A DNA stretch of 64,000 bases. It comes from Sulfuricella denitrificans (GTDB taxonomy: Bacteria; Pseudomonadota; Gammaproteobacteria; Burkholderiales; Sulfuricellaceae). The stretch lies in assembly GCA_002632355.1 (NCBI GenBank), contig NSJJ01000001.1, forward strand, positions 186,001 to 250,000, written 5' to 3'. Every line of letters starts with the position of its first letter. The stretch's first letter is position 1. The notes beneath the pieces are model-generated. The model had not been told where the DNA came from and ran no database searches. It saw only the letters and a list, made by a program, of their open reading frames with translations. Shown piece by piece: positions 7,415 through 14,509 of this stretch. Made by a program: the position numbers and the translations under genes.

Positions 7415-9562
7415 TCATAGCGCACCTCTCAGAATGGCTGGATTAACTTCGAGTGACCGGCTCGGCCTATGTGCCACTTTCACCATCCTTGCCTTGATAA
7501 AGTGGCGCTCTATCAGCACGTCGATTGCTGGTTCCAAGTCGGCGGCTCGCTTGTAGCGCGTCTTGTGGGCATAGTGGCAATCTCGGAAAGTAAATTCCGT
7601 CTTGCCTTCGCGCTCGATCCATCGCAACACCACGCGGGCACCATCAAGGGCGGGGTCTGCCCCCATTAGGTCAAATACGGCCAAGGCATGGGCGCTTAAC
7701 GCTTCGGCCATGCGTAACGCGGCGGCCATATCATCCAGGCTGATTTCTTTGTCCCATGGGCTTACAAGGGCATGGCGGGCGATATGAAACAAGGCGGCTA
7801 TCCTCGCCACGGCACCCGGCAGCTTGCCCGCCCAATCGGTCAGGTGCGCATAGGTTCCGCCTTCTCGCATTCCGGCTTCCACCTTGTGGGCGAAGGTCTG
7901 CCACACTTGCAAGGCATCATCAGTAATCTTGAGAATGTGCGGGCATGGATCACCTTGGTCATCGCTTGCCATTTCGTGATTCAGCATGGCCGTTAAAATG
8001 CCTTCATACTGGGCGCGATAGTCGGGCAGCATGGGGCGGGCATCCAATGTGCGATAGCCCAGGTTTGAACTCGGCAGGGCGTACAGAAAACGGCCTAACA
8101 GCCCACGCCCGCGAAAACTTGGCTTCTCAGTCAGTCCGCGCAACACGTCAGGCTGTGGCGATAGTCCCATGGTCAAGGCTGGGTTTTGCATGAATACCGG
8201 CGGGCGGCTGCCACGGTTCACCCTTACCGGGCTTCCGGCGTGGCCTTGCAGAAATAAATCAAGGTTCGGAATACCCCCGGAATATCGCCCGCCCAATATG
8301 TCGAATATGCCCGCCTCATCACTCAAAACAGCCATGCGCTCGCCATTGTCTGCCATGATGGTTCCAAGATTCTCAGGGGTAACGTCTTGCGCCCATACTT
8401 GCGGCGCTGTAGGGATTTCTGGCAAGTCGGCTTCAATGTCGGCAATCTCTCTTTTCAACTGCTCGAACTCGGCACCTTGGGCCTTGGCTGCCAGCTTTCG
8501 CAAATAGCTTATCTGCTCCGTGATGGTTGCATGGTCTGCCTGCGCTTTCTTTATGGCCGGTTCCACTATTTCACGATGCACCTTTTCCCATGCGCTCAGG
8601 GGCGCGGCGGCGGCCATTTGAACGGCAGTTTTTCGGCTGCCGGGTGGAAGTGCAGCACAAGCCCAGATATTCACCGGCTCGAAGTAATCCGCCTTTACCC
8701 TCACCCTGTATTTGCCTTGGGTGGCGGCGCTCATCGCTGCCAGCACCATCATTGCGGACAGTTCCGGCGGCGTTTCTGTGGATGTACCCAAGGCGGTTAC
8801 AAAGTCCTGAATACTGCCGGGGAAAACATCATCCGGCCATGGTGGAAGCTTGGCAGATTCAAGGCTGATAGGCGCTTGCCAGTCGGTTGCGCTTGCTGGT
8901 TCCGGCTTTGTCTTCCATTCGTCCGGCACCGGCTCGCTGTGTGCCTTCACCACTTTTTGAAATTCTGCCAGTAAAGCCTTGGTGTCGATTCCACTTTCCG
9001 GCACTGGCTGAAAACCATCCCAATCCAAAAAAACATCGTTAACACGGGCTGTTATCCAATCCGCTACGTCACCGGCTGGGGGGAGTTTTGGCAGGCGTAC
9101 CACCGACAAGGCGGGCGGCTTCTCGAAGGCTGACAGGATTACCGCTATCGCTTCGGCGTACCCTTCGCCCGGTTCGTCATTGTCCGGCAGCAGATAAACG
9201 AGCTCTCTGCCTTCCAGTGGCTTCCATTCGGCTTTAGCGGCTGCCTTGCTGCCACCTTGTGAAGTAATCGCCACCAGCCCCAGGGATTGCAGGGCGGCGG
9301 CTGCCTTTTCGCCTTCCACAATAAACACGGTGCGGGCAATGTCAGATTGTGCCAGCACTTCCAGCCCAAACAGCGGGCGCGGATCGGCTGCGCTGCCACT
9401 CTGCCAGCCATGCCCATTCATGCGCTTGAAGTAGGGCACCACGTCCTTTTTACCATCAGCATCAAAGCGGGCAACATAGCCTAGCGGCTCGCCTTGGGCG
9501 CTGCGATATTCCCACACAAAGCGGCGTGGCTTCTCATTAAATGTCAGGGGTATGCCGTTCAT
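7415..9562 (-). CDS. TOPRIM-DUF3987 replication protein of the element
   Basis: A protein of about 715 residues. The N-terminal third has a TOPRIM-type fold: the acidic motif VFIVEGEKAAAAL and, 50 residues on, LLPDNDEPG, as in primases of phage and satellite replication modules. The rest resembles DUF3987, a P-loop-like domain often fused to primases; a degenerate Walker A is visible as ALPPGSRKTA near residue 310, followed by a coiled-coil stretch. I chose the ATG at 9562, which forms a 4-bp ATGA overlap with the CHC2 gene, over the track start at 9574. With the upstream zinc-finger protein it forms a split primase/helicase-like module that probably starts element replication. Confidence 0.8.
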   Translation of the reverse strand: MNGIPLTFNEKPRRFVWEYRSAQGEPLGYVARFDADGKKDVVPYFKRMNGHGWQSGSAADPRPLFGLEVLAQSDIARTVFIVEGEKAAAALQSLGLVAITSQGGSKAAAKAEWKPLEGRELVYLLPDNDEPGEGYAEAIAVILSAFEKPPALSVVRLPKLPPAGDVADWITARVNDVFLDWDGFQPVPESGIDTKALLAEFQKVVKAHSEPVPDEWKTKPEPASATDWQAPISLESAKLPPWPDDVFPGSIQDFVTALGTSTETPPELSAMMVLAAMSAATQGKYRVRVKADYFEPVNIWACAALPPGSRKTAVQMAAAAPLSAWEKVHREIVEPAIKKAQADHATITEQISYLRKLAAKAQGAEFEQLKREIADIEADLPEIPTAPQVWAQDVTPENLGTIMADNGERMAVLSDEAGIFDILGGRYSGGIPNLDLFLQGHAGSPVRVNRGSRPPVFMQNPALTMGLSPQPDVLRGLTEKPSFRGRGLLGRFLYALPSSNLGYRTLDARPMLPDYRAQYEGILTAMLNHEMASDDQGDPCPHILKITDDALQVWQTFAHKVEAGMREGGTYAHLTDWAGKLPGAVARIAALFHIARHALVSPWDKEISLDDMAAALRMAEALSAHALAVFDLMGADPALDGARVVLRWIEREGKTEFTFRDCHYAHKTRYKRAADLEPAIDVLIERHFIKARMVKVAHRPSRSLEVNPAILRGAL

Positions 9563-9861
9563 TCCACCCCCCAATCATCGGCCAGTTTCTTCAATGCTTC
9601 GGGAAAACTCAGCCCGTCCCGTTGTTGAATGAAGGCGATAATGTCAGCGCCTTTTGATCCACAAGAGAAACAGCAGAATGCACCTGTTTCGAGATTCACC
9701 CGGAAACTGCCAGCGGTCTTGTCATCATGGAAACAGCACAAGCCACCATCACGCCAGCCACCCCCGCGGGGCGGCGGCATGGCTGGAAGTTCGGCGCGGT
9801 AGAAGTCGGCGGGCGGTATGCTGCCTTTCACGCCATCAGATTGCAGGCGGGCGGTTTTCAT
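9559..9861 (-). CDS. CHC2-type zinc-finger primase subunit
   Basis: A 100-residue protein built on the DnaG CHC2 zinc-binding fold: CCFHDDKTAGSF, then FCCFSCGSKGADIIAFIQQRDGLSFPEALKKLA. The Cys-x2-His...Cys-x2-Cys ligands and the following helices match the DNA-recognition domain of primases. Normally this domain is the N terminus of a primase. Here it is a separate protein upstream of the TOPRIM protein, with ATGA overlaps on both sides. Confidence 0.88.
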   Translation of the reverse strand: MKTARLQSDGVKGSIPPADFYRAELPAMPPPRGGGWRDGGLCCFHDDKTAGSFRVNLETGAFCCFSCGSKGADIIAFIQQRDGLSFPEALKKLADDWGVE

Positions 9862-10274
9862 TGTGCGCCCCCAGTGCTATCCTTCGCTTGGTTGGTTCCT
9901 TGTCCATTGGTTCCGGCAGATTCAACGGCTGGGGCGGTTGCACCCGTCCCGGCCATTCCCGAAGCCTTACGCTCCCATTCCTTTGCTCGGCGCACATAGT
10001 CCCGGCCATCTTCACCGGCTGCGCTGATAACTTCATCCGGCAAGTGATAACGCGACACGCTGGCGCTGCGCTTTGTGGGATCGCCAGTTGGCACCGTTTC
10101 GCGGCGGCCTTGCACATCCCATCCGGCCCGGCGCAATTGGTAAACAGGATCACTCAGGCGGTAAGTGTTAGCCGTCCGCCAAAAATCCAGGTGGGTTATC
10201 TCACGGCCTTGAAGTAATAGCGCAAGGGTGCGGCTCGGCATGGTGCCGATATTGGGGAAAGTGAAGTCGCTCAT
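9858..10274 (-). CDS. Helix-turn-helix-like element protein
   Basis: A 138-residue protein. The first 60 residues (PSRTLALLLQGREITHLDFWRTANTYRLSDPVYQLRRAGWDVQGRRE) look like the winged-helix fold of small phage proteins in which a helix pair is followed by a strand ending GW.V. The C-terminal half is disordered, rich in Ala/Gly/Thr. A role in regulating or loading the replication module is plausible from position only. 4-bp overlaps join it to the genes on both sides. Confidence 0.6.
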   Translation of the reverse strand: MSDFTFPNIGTMPSRTLALLLQGREITHLDFWRTANTYRLSDPVYQLRRAGWDVQGRRETVPTGDPTKRSASVSRYHLPDEVISAAGEDGRDYVRRAKEWERKASGMAGTGATAPAVESAGTNGQGTNQAKDSTGGAQ

Positions 10275-10522
10275 TTCTCACCCCCGGCAATCCAAGAAAG
10301 GTAACCGCCATGGTTGATGAGCACTTTCGATCCCACACGACGAATATGTGGAGCAAGGCCGTTACCTTTGATTGTGCCCTTGCTGGATGTGCGAGGAGCG
10401 GCATTAAAAACTTGATTGCGGATGGCGGCTTCGGTGAATGCTGGCTCGGCTTTAGCCAGCAGCTTGATGGTTAGCCATGAATCGTTAAGTGATTTCGTGG
10501 CGTTATTTTGTTGATTGCTCAT
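10271..10522 (-). CDS. AlpA/excisionase-like small DNA-binding protein
   Basis: About 83 residues from the ATG at 10522, which has AAGGA nine bases upstream; the track start at 10570 lacks this. The pattern WLTIKLLAKAEPAFTEAAIRNQVFNA...GLAPHIRRVGSKVLINHGGYLSWIAG matches the small MerR/HTH_17-like fold in which a helix-turn-helix is followed by a wing reading R.G.KVLI and a final helix ending W. In integrative elements such proteins are excisionases or AlpA activators. It is first in the replication gene chain. Confidence 0.65.
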   Translation of the reverse strand: MSNQQNNATKSLNDSWLTIKLLAKAEPAFTEAAIRNQVFNAAPRTSSKGTIKGNGLAPHIRRVGSKVLINHGGYLSWIAGGEK

Positions 10523-10646
10523 TGCGTATGTCCTTAGTGTGAGTTTCTGGCAAATCGCCATTGGCTGCACAATAACGCAATGATTTTTATTGATAAATTG
10601 CTAAAGACCTAGCCTTAACTGCTTAATTCCCCTGCTTTAGCAGTCC

Positions 10647-11396
10647 CTATTCATATTGGCGCTTGCTATATCTGTGAAGCTTTTCTATCGCCCAATCGGG
10701 TAATTCCTCAAGCTTAAATCCGATAGGTTTAATTTCCACGTCTATAGGGGGTTGCCACATCTCTTTTAAGGGTAACAACGGCACGGGCGGCTTTACACGC
10801 TTAGGGATATAGCTAGTTCCAAATAATCGAATTGCCTCTGCGATACCTATAAATTTTCGCAAGTTCTCTCCCCATAGAATATCGATTGGATTTCCCAATC
10901 CCGTAAATCCAAAACCTTGAACAAGCCGTAGGGCAGCCCACAAATGAGAAACCGATAAATAAGCATTCCAGTACTTTCTGACTTGAGGCTCAGATGCAGG
11001 GATTGGCTTGCCGTCTCCATATACTGTTTCAGTATAAAAATGACCGAGCAAATATACGGCCTTTCTTATGCTCGGTTCCGGTGTGTCGGTCAAGTGCATG
11101 AGATATACAAAAGAGAGTATGTCCCCGGCGATAATTCCACCACGGAACAATTCTTTAGCTTCATTTTTAATCTGGTCGAAACTAGGGGAATTTAAGACTA
11201 ATCGCAACAAGTCCACTGATACATCAACAGATTGAGGGCCTAATGGCTTTATGTGCGGATCATTTAATTTCGCTTTGAGCATGTGGGATGCCACATATTG
11301 GTTTTGTTTTTGTTCGTCTAACGGGTAGAGCATTGTTGCGAATACCCGGAATGTGTTCCAGTCTCCGTTCCCCTGAATATCCAAATAAGGCATCAT
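10647..11396 (-). CDS. Unknown 249-residue element protein next to the integrase
   Basis: I do not recognise a family. The protein is soluble, helix-rich and without a signal peptide. A central region (FYTETVYGDGKPIPASEPQVRKYWNAYLSVSHLWAALRLVQGFGFTG) looks like a folded helical domain, and the tail is proline-rich (KPPVPLLPLKEMWQPPIDVEIKP). Its ATG overlaps the integrase stop (ATGATG), so it is co-translated with the integrase. It is more AT-rich than the replication genes. The position suggests accessory cargo or a recombination partner; neither can be shown here. Confidence 0.55.
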   Translation of the reverse strand: MMPYLDIQGNGDWNTFRVFATMLYPLDEQKQNQYVASHMLKAKLNDPHIKPLGPQSVDVSVDLLRLVLNSPSFDQIKNEAKELFRGGIIAGDILSFVYLMHLTDTPEPSIRKAVYLLGHFYTETVYGDGKPIPASEPQVRKYWNAYLSVSHLWAALRLVQGFGFTGLGNPIDILWGENLRKFIGIAEAIRLFGTSYIPKRVKPPVPLLPLKEMWQPPIDVEIKPIGFKLEELPDWAIEKLHRYSKRQYE

Positions 11397-12472
11397 GCAC
11401 CCCCAAATATTTTATTGTTCATAGATTCCACCACGCGGGCGGTATGGCCTTCGCTCAGGTGAGCGTAACGCTTCACCATTTGCAGTGTCTTGTGCCCCAG
11501 CACTTCGGCAATCTCAGCCAAGCTTGCGCCATTCATGGCAAGGTAACTGGCTGCGCTGTGGCGCAAATCATGGAAATGGAAATCTTGTAGCTTGGCCTTC
11601 TTAACGGCTGTTTCCCATGGGGTGCGTAAATCCATGGGCTTTTGTGGCTTTTGTGGTGCGTTTTCCTTAGATGGAAAAATCAGATTGCAATCAATCCGGC
11701 GCACCTTGCCAAGTTCTTTTAGCTGATCCAGCGCATGGCCGGTAATTGCCACGGCGCGGCGCTCGCCGTTCTTGGTTTCGTGCAGGATCGCACGGCCACG
11801 GTTCAAGTCCACCACGTCCCAGGTCAGTCCCATTATTTCGCCTTGCCGCATTCCGGTTGAGAGTGCCAGCACCACTACGGGGTAAAGGTAAGGATTGCTC
11901 GATTCCTTGCAGGCGGTCAGCAGGCGGGCGCGTTCATCATCGGATAGGAAGCGCACCCGGCCACGCGGCAAGGATGGCTTTCTAACCTTCCGCATGGGCG
12001 AATCATCCAGCCAGCCCCATTCCTGAATGGCAATCGTGAAGGCATGGGAAAGGGCGGCCATGTAGCGCACCACTGTTGCGGGGGCGCGTGGCTTGCCCCG
12101 TACTGTAACGGCGTTGCCTAATTTGTCCCTGTGTTCCGATATTAAGGCGGGGGTAACATCAGCCAGCGTATGGCTGCCGATTTCATCCTTCCACCAGGTC
12201 AGGTGGGCCAGATAGTCGCGGGCTTTCTTCGGGTGCTGGGGCAGTATGTCGCGGATATAGCGGTCTATCAGTTCGGCCAGGGTGTGGCGCTTGGCTTCGG
12301 ATGTTTTGAAGTGGCGGCCTTCGCGGATCGCTGTTTCGGTGTGCTGTGCCCATTTCTTGGCATCGGTAAGGCGCTCGAATGTGGCAGATTGAACGGGGAA
12401 ACCTTTTAAGCGCACCTTCACCCGGTAACTTGTTTCGCCATCGCTGGAAGTACGCTTTTCGATATTTGCCAT
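11393..12472 (-). CDS. int: Tyrosine recombinase (integrase)
   Basis: A 359-residue phage-type integrase. The N-terminal arm-binding region (SYRVKVRLKGFPVQSATFERLTDAKKWAQHTE) leads to a SAM-like core-binding domain and the catalytic domain. Catalytic residues visible: Arg in LSTGMRQGEI, His-x-x-Arg in FHDLRHSAASYL, His in LGHKTLQM and the nucleophile Tyr in VKRYAHLS. It starts about 305 bp from the tRNA-Thr gene it targets, the usual arrangement for tRNA-integrating elements. Length is normal and no disruption is seen, so the element may still be mobile. Confidence 0.95.
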   Translation of the reverse strand: MANIEKRTSSDGETSYRVKVRLKGFPVQSATFERLTDAKKWAQHTETAIREGRHFKTSEAKRHTLAELIDRYIRDILPQHPKKARDYLAHLTWWKDEIGSHTLADVTPALISEHRDKLGNAVTVRGKPRAPATVVRYMAALSHAFTIAIQEWGWLDDSPMRKVRKPSLPRGRVRFLSDDERARLLTACKESSNPYLYPVVVLALSTGMRQGEIMGLTWDVVDLNRGRAILHETKNGERRAVAITGHALDQLKELGKVRRIDCNLIFPSKENAPQKPQKPMDLRTPWETAVKKAKLQDFHFHDLRHSAASYLAMNGASLAEIAEVLGHKTLQMVKRYAHLSEGHTARVVESMNNKIFGGA

Positions 12473-12612
12473 GATTGCCCCCGCAAGTGATTAAACACTG
12501 GCTACAGGTTACAACACGGGGCAATAAAACACAACAACGCATTATTAATGAGAATAAACAATAATACATAACATTGAAAATAAACGATGTTATTTGACTT
12601 ATTGTTTTATGC

Positions 12613-12631
12613 GGGGCACTTGTGGGGCACT
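12613..12631 (-). repeat. Right arm-type site pair, inverted relative to the left pair
   Basis: On the minus strand this reads AGTGCCCCA-CA-AGTGCCCCG, the same 9-bp unit and 11-bp phasing as at 6117-6135 but in the opposite orientation. Confidence 0.6.
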
Positions 12632-12710
12632 ATGTGAAAAAAATCAGGAGAAATGCTTACCTTGAAAGTCGGCGGCGCATGGTTGGAATGAAAGGGGTTT
12701 GTTATTTGTG

Positions 12711-12730
12711 TGCGCCCCAAGAGCGCCCCA
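12711..12730 (+). repeat. Second right arm-type pair (WGYGCCCCA variant)
   Basis: TGCGCCCCA-AG-AGCGCCCCA: two variant copies of the arm unit, again 11 bp apart, about 50 bp inside the right end of the element. Confidence 0.5.
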
Positions 12731-12732
12731 CG

Positions 12733-12769
12733 GAAAAGCAAAAGGGGCTAGCCGTTAAGCTACCCCCTT
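12733..12769 (-). terminator. Element-borne terminator replacing the tRNA terminator
   Basis: On the minus strand, 8 bases after the encoded CCA, AAGGGGGTAGC and GCTAGCCCCTT form an 11-position stem with one mismatch, followed by TTTTGCTTTT. It occupies the place of the original tRNA terminator, which the insertion moved to 5915-5948. Confidence 0.65.
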
Positions 12770-12776
12770 GATTTTA

Positions 12777-12825
12777 CTGGTGCCGATGACCGGAATCGAA
12801 CTGGTGACCTTCGCATTACGAATGC
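12777..12825 (-). repeat. attR: 49-bp repeat inside tRNA-Thr
   Basis: Identical over 49 bp to 5954-6002. Sequence diverges immediately outside on both sides, so the full extent of the identity is 49 bp. It restores the complete 3' half of the tRNA gene. Confidence 0.93.
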
Positions 12826-12853
12826 GCTGCTCTACCAACTGAGCTACATCGGC
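12778..12853 (-). tRNA. thrW: tRNA-Thr (anticodon CGT)
   Basis: A 76-nt cloverleaf is read on the minus strand: acceptor GCCGATG / CATCGGC, D arm GCTC-AGTTGGTA-GAGC, anticodon loop TTCGTAA giving CGT, T loop TTCGATT, discriminator A and encoded CCA. It closely resembles E. coli thrW, a known integration hotspot. Its 3' half is provided by the integrative element. Confidence 0.95.
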
Positions 12854-12863
12854 GACGCTGCGC

Positions 12864-12869
12864 ATTATA
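12864..12869 (-). promoter_or_regulatory. -10 box of the tRNA-Thr promoter
   Basis: TATAAT on the minus strand, 10 bases before the tRNA 5' end, preceded by AT-rich sequence. This is the natural distance for a short-leader tRNA transcript. Confidence 0.6.
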
Positions 12870-12890
12870 TAACGAAAGTTTTGGTGACGG

Positions 12891-13140
12891 CTATTTCGCG
12901 CCCAGGAGGGGTTCAAGATGGCGGAAGATGAATTCGTGATGATGCACCATACCATCTTCCATCGGAGACTGGTAGGGTTCGGCTTCATTGTGGTTCTGGT
13001 GATACAGGTCGCGACGTCCGTTATCCATACGCTGGCAGATTTCCTCGTTTTCTGCGGCGGTTTCAGTGTACGCGGGCCTGTGCGGCTTCGACGAGTTCGC
13101 GTTTGAGCGGCTTGATGTTTTCAGCGTATATGGATTTTGG
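12891..13140 (-). pseudogene. Remnant of a C-terminal coding region, perhaps a Rieske-type ring hydroxylase
   Basis: On the minus strand two frames give protein-like sequence that joins with one base missing: IKPLKRELVEAAQARV, then ETAAENEEICQRMDNGRRDLYH and EDGMVHHHEFIFRHLEPLLGAK before a TAG at 12891. An upstream in-frame stop (about 13141) truncates it. The pattern of an acidic helix with a Cys, a Gly-Arg-Arg turn and a His-rich end resembles the C terminus of Rieske oxygenase alpha subunits, but this is weak. The two plus-strand ORFs here (12918 and 13103) look like shadows. Confidence 0.3.
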
Positions 13141-13296
13141 TTATGTTGGTGCCAGGATCGGCGTGGTTTTCAGCAGAGCTGGAGAGCGGACCGAATCAGA
13201 CTTAAAAACATCAGGGATGTTTGAGTTTAGAGCCATGCCAGGCTTGCTTGTGGCGTCAGCCGGGTGTTTCAGAAGAGACCGATATTCTGTCTCGGT

Positions 13297-13326
13297 TTGG
13301 TTCCCGGCGCAATAATCCGGTAAAAT
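13297..13326 (+). promoter_or_regulatory. Candidate promoter for xseB-ispA-dxs
   Basis: TTGGTT and TAAAAT are separated by 18 bases, about 40 bp upstream of the xseB start. It is the best sigma70-like match in the gap before this operon. Confidence 0.4.
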
Positions 13327-13368
13327 CGGCAGTTTGATTTTGAAGTGACTTCATTTTTACCCGATACC

Positions 13369-13623
13369 ATGACTAAACCCGCCAAAACGGCCACGCCGAA
13401 AAGCTTCGAGAATGCCCTGACCGAACTGGAACAGGTTGTTGCCGATATGGAAGCAGGCCAGATGCCGCTGGAACAGTCGTTGACAGCATATCGGCGAGGC
13501 ATGGAATTGCTCAAGTACTGCCAGGTGACCCTGGCGGACGCGCAACAGCAGGTAAAAATTTTCGAGGCAGGTTCTCTGAACGATTTCAACGCGGGTGGTG
13601 GCGATTCCAGTGTTAACGAATAA
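13369..13623 (+). CDS. xseB: Exodeoxyribonuclease VII small subunit
   Basis: An 84-residue protein with the XseB hallmark: SFENALTELEQVVADMEAGQMPLEQSLTAYRRGMELLKYCQVTLADAQQQVKIF, two helices that form a coiled pair binding the large subunit XseA. The complex degrades single-stranded DNA from both ends to oligonucleotides. The track start at 13345 is a GTG; the ATG at 13369 gives the normal length. xseB-ispA-dxs is a standard proteobacterial operon. Confidence 0.93.
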   Translation: MTKPAKTATPKSFENALTELEQVVADMEAGQMPLEQSLTAYRRGMELLKYCQVTLADAQQQVKIFEAGSLNDFNAGGGDSSVNE

Positions 13624-14509
13624 TGATTTTCAGGATTGGGCGCGGCAGCGCCAGATGCGCATGGAGGAGGTGCTGGAGCAGTTCCTGCCTTCATCCGAGC
13701 TGGCGCCGCAGCGACTTCATCAGGCCATGCGTTATGCGGCCCTTGGTGGTGGCAAGCGGGTACGTCCGCTGCTGGCTTTTGCTGCGGGCGAATTAAGCAG
13801 TGCACCGCTGGCACGGGTTGAAGCTGTGGCTTCTGCAGTGGAGTTGATTCATGTCTATTCGCTGGTACATGATGACCTGCCGTGCATGGATAACGACGAC
13901 CTCAGACGCGGCAAGCCGACCTGCCATGTCGAGTTTGATGAAGCCACGGCATTGCTGGTGGGTGACAGCCTGCAAAGTCTGGCATTTCAGATCGTGGCAG
14001 AACGCCCGATCGCCCATAGCCCATCCCTGCAGCTCGAAATGATCCGGCTGCTGGCGCTTGCTGCGGGTTCGCGCGGCATGGCGGGTGGCCAGGCCATCGA
14101 TCTTGCTTCTGTAGGTAAAACGCTGAACCAGACCGAGCTGGAATTCATGCACATCCACAAGACTGGCGCTTTGATTCGTGCTGCGGTGCTGCTCGGAGCG
14201 CATTGCGGCGATGGCGTGGATTCAGGTCAACTGGATGCGGTTAATCATTACGCCCAGTGTATCGGCCTCGCCTTCCAGGTGGTGGATGATATCCTCGATG
14301 TGGAGGCCAGCACGGCCACGCTGGGCAAGACAGCGGGCAAGGATGCAGAAAACAATAAGCCTACTTATGTCAGCATACTGGGTTTGAATGCCGCGCGTGA
14401 GCTGGCGCAGGAGTTGCACCAGAATGCGCTGTCCGCCCTGGTGGAATTCGGCGATCAAGCCAACAGGCTGGCGCAACTGGCCGATTTCATCCTGCGGCGC
14501 CCGTTTTGA
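13610..14509 (+). CDS. ispA: Farnesyl/geranyl diphosphate synthase
   Basis: About 299 residues of a trans-prenyltransferase that condenses isopentenyl diphosphate with allylic diphosphates in isoprenoid synthesis. The first aspartate-rich motif is [15 protein letters not shown] and the second is [11 protein letters not shown]; the [10 protein letters not shown] substrate-binding segment is near residue 50. Two GTG codons (13595, 13610) are possible starts inside the xseB end. I prefer 13610, which puts NNDFQDW near the N terminus as in relatives. The stop overlaps the dxs ATG by one base (TGATG), so dxs translation is coupled. Confidence 0.92.
   Translation: MLTNNDFQDWARQRQMRMEEVLEQFLPSSELAPQRLHQAMRYAALGGGKRVRPLLAFAAGELSSAPLARVEAVASAVELIHVYSLVHDDLPCMDNDDLRRGKPTCHVEFDEATALLVGDSLQSLAFQIVAERPIAHSPSLQLEMIRLLALAAGSRGMAGGQAIDLASVGKTLNQTELEFMHIHKTGALIRAAVLLGAHCGDGVDSGQLDAVNHYAQCIGLAFQVVDDILDVEASTATLGKTAGKDAENNKPTYVSILGLNAARELAQELHQNALSALVEFGDQANRLAQLADFILRRPF

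Larger units (their letters stand above)
12473..12777. other. Non-coding attP-side region between integrase and tRNA
   Basis: No gene is visible. The region holds the AT-rich integrase promoter area, a short inverted repeat (TAACATTG / CGATGTTA), two pairs of 9-bp arm-type repeats (12613-12631 inverted, 12711-12730 direct) and a terminator-like hairpin next to the tRNA. This is the layout expected of the right arm of an attachment site. Confidence 0.6.
5954..12825. mobile_element. 6.8 kb integrative element in tRNA-Thr(CGT)
   Basis: The element is bounded by perfect 49-bp direct repeats, with the intact tRNA at the right end and the integrase gene reading away from it. All genes are on the minus strand: integrase, an unknown 249-residue protein, AlpA-like protein, HTH protein, CHC2 zinc finger, TOPRIM/DUF3987 protein, three small proteins and a secreted protein. 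There is no capsid, packaging, relaxase or secretion gene, so it is either a satellite that borrows transfer functions or a minimal integrative element with its own replication start module. Paired 9-bp arm repeats lie near both ends. Confidence 0.9.

Noticed and set aside
12755-12988. 77-residue minus-strand ORF over tRNA-Thr
   Set aside because: Its residues SVADVAQLVEQRIRNAKVTSSIPVIGT are a translation of the tRNA gene, not protein.
12918-13315. Two short plus-strand ORFs upstream of xseB
   Set aside because: No ribosome binding site or recognisable motif; better explained by the minus-strand pseudogene trace and the xseB promoter region.
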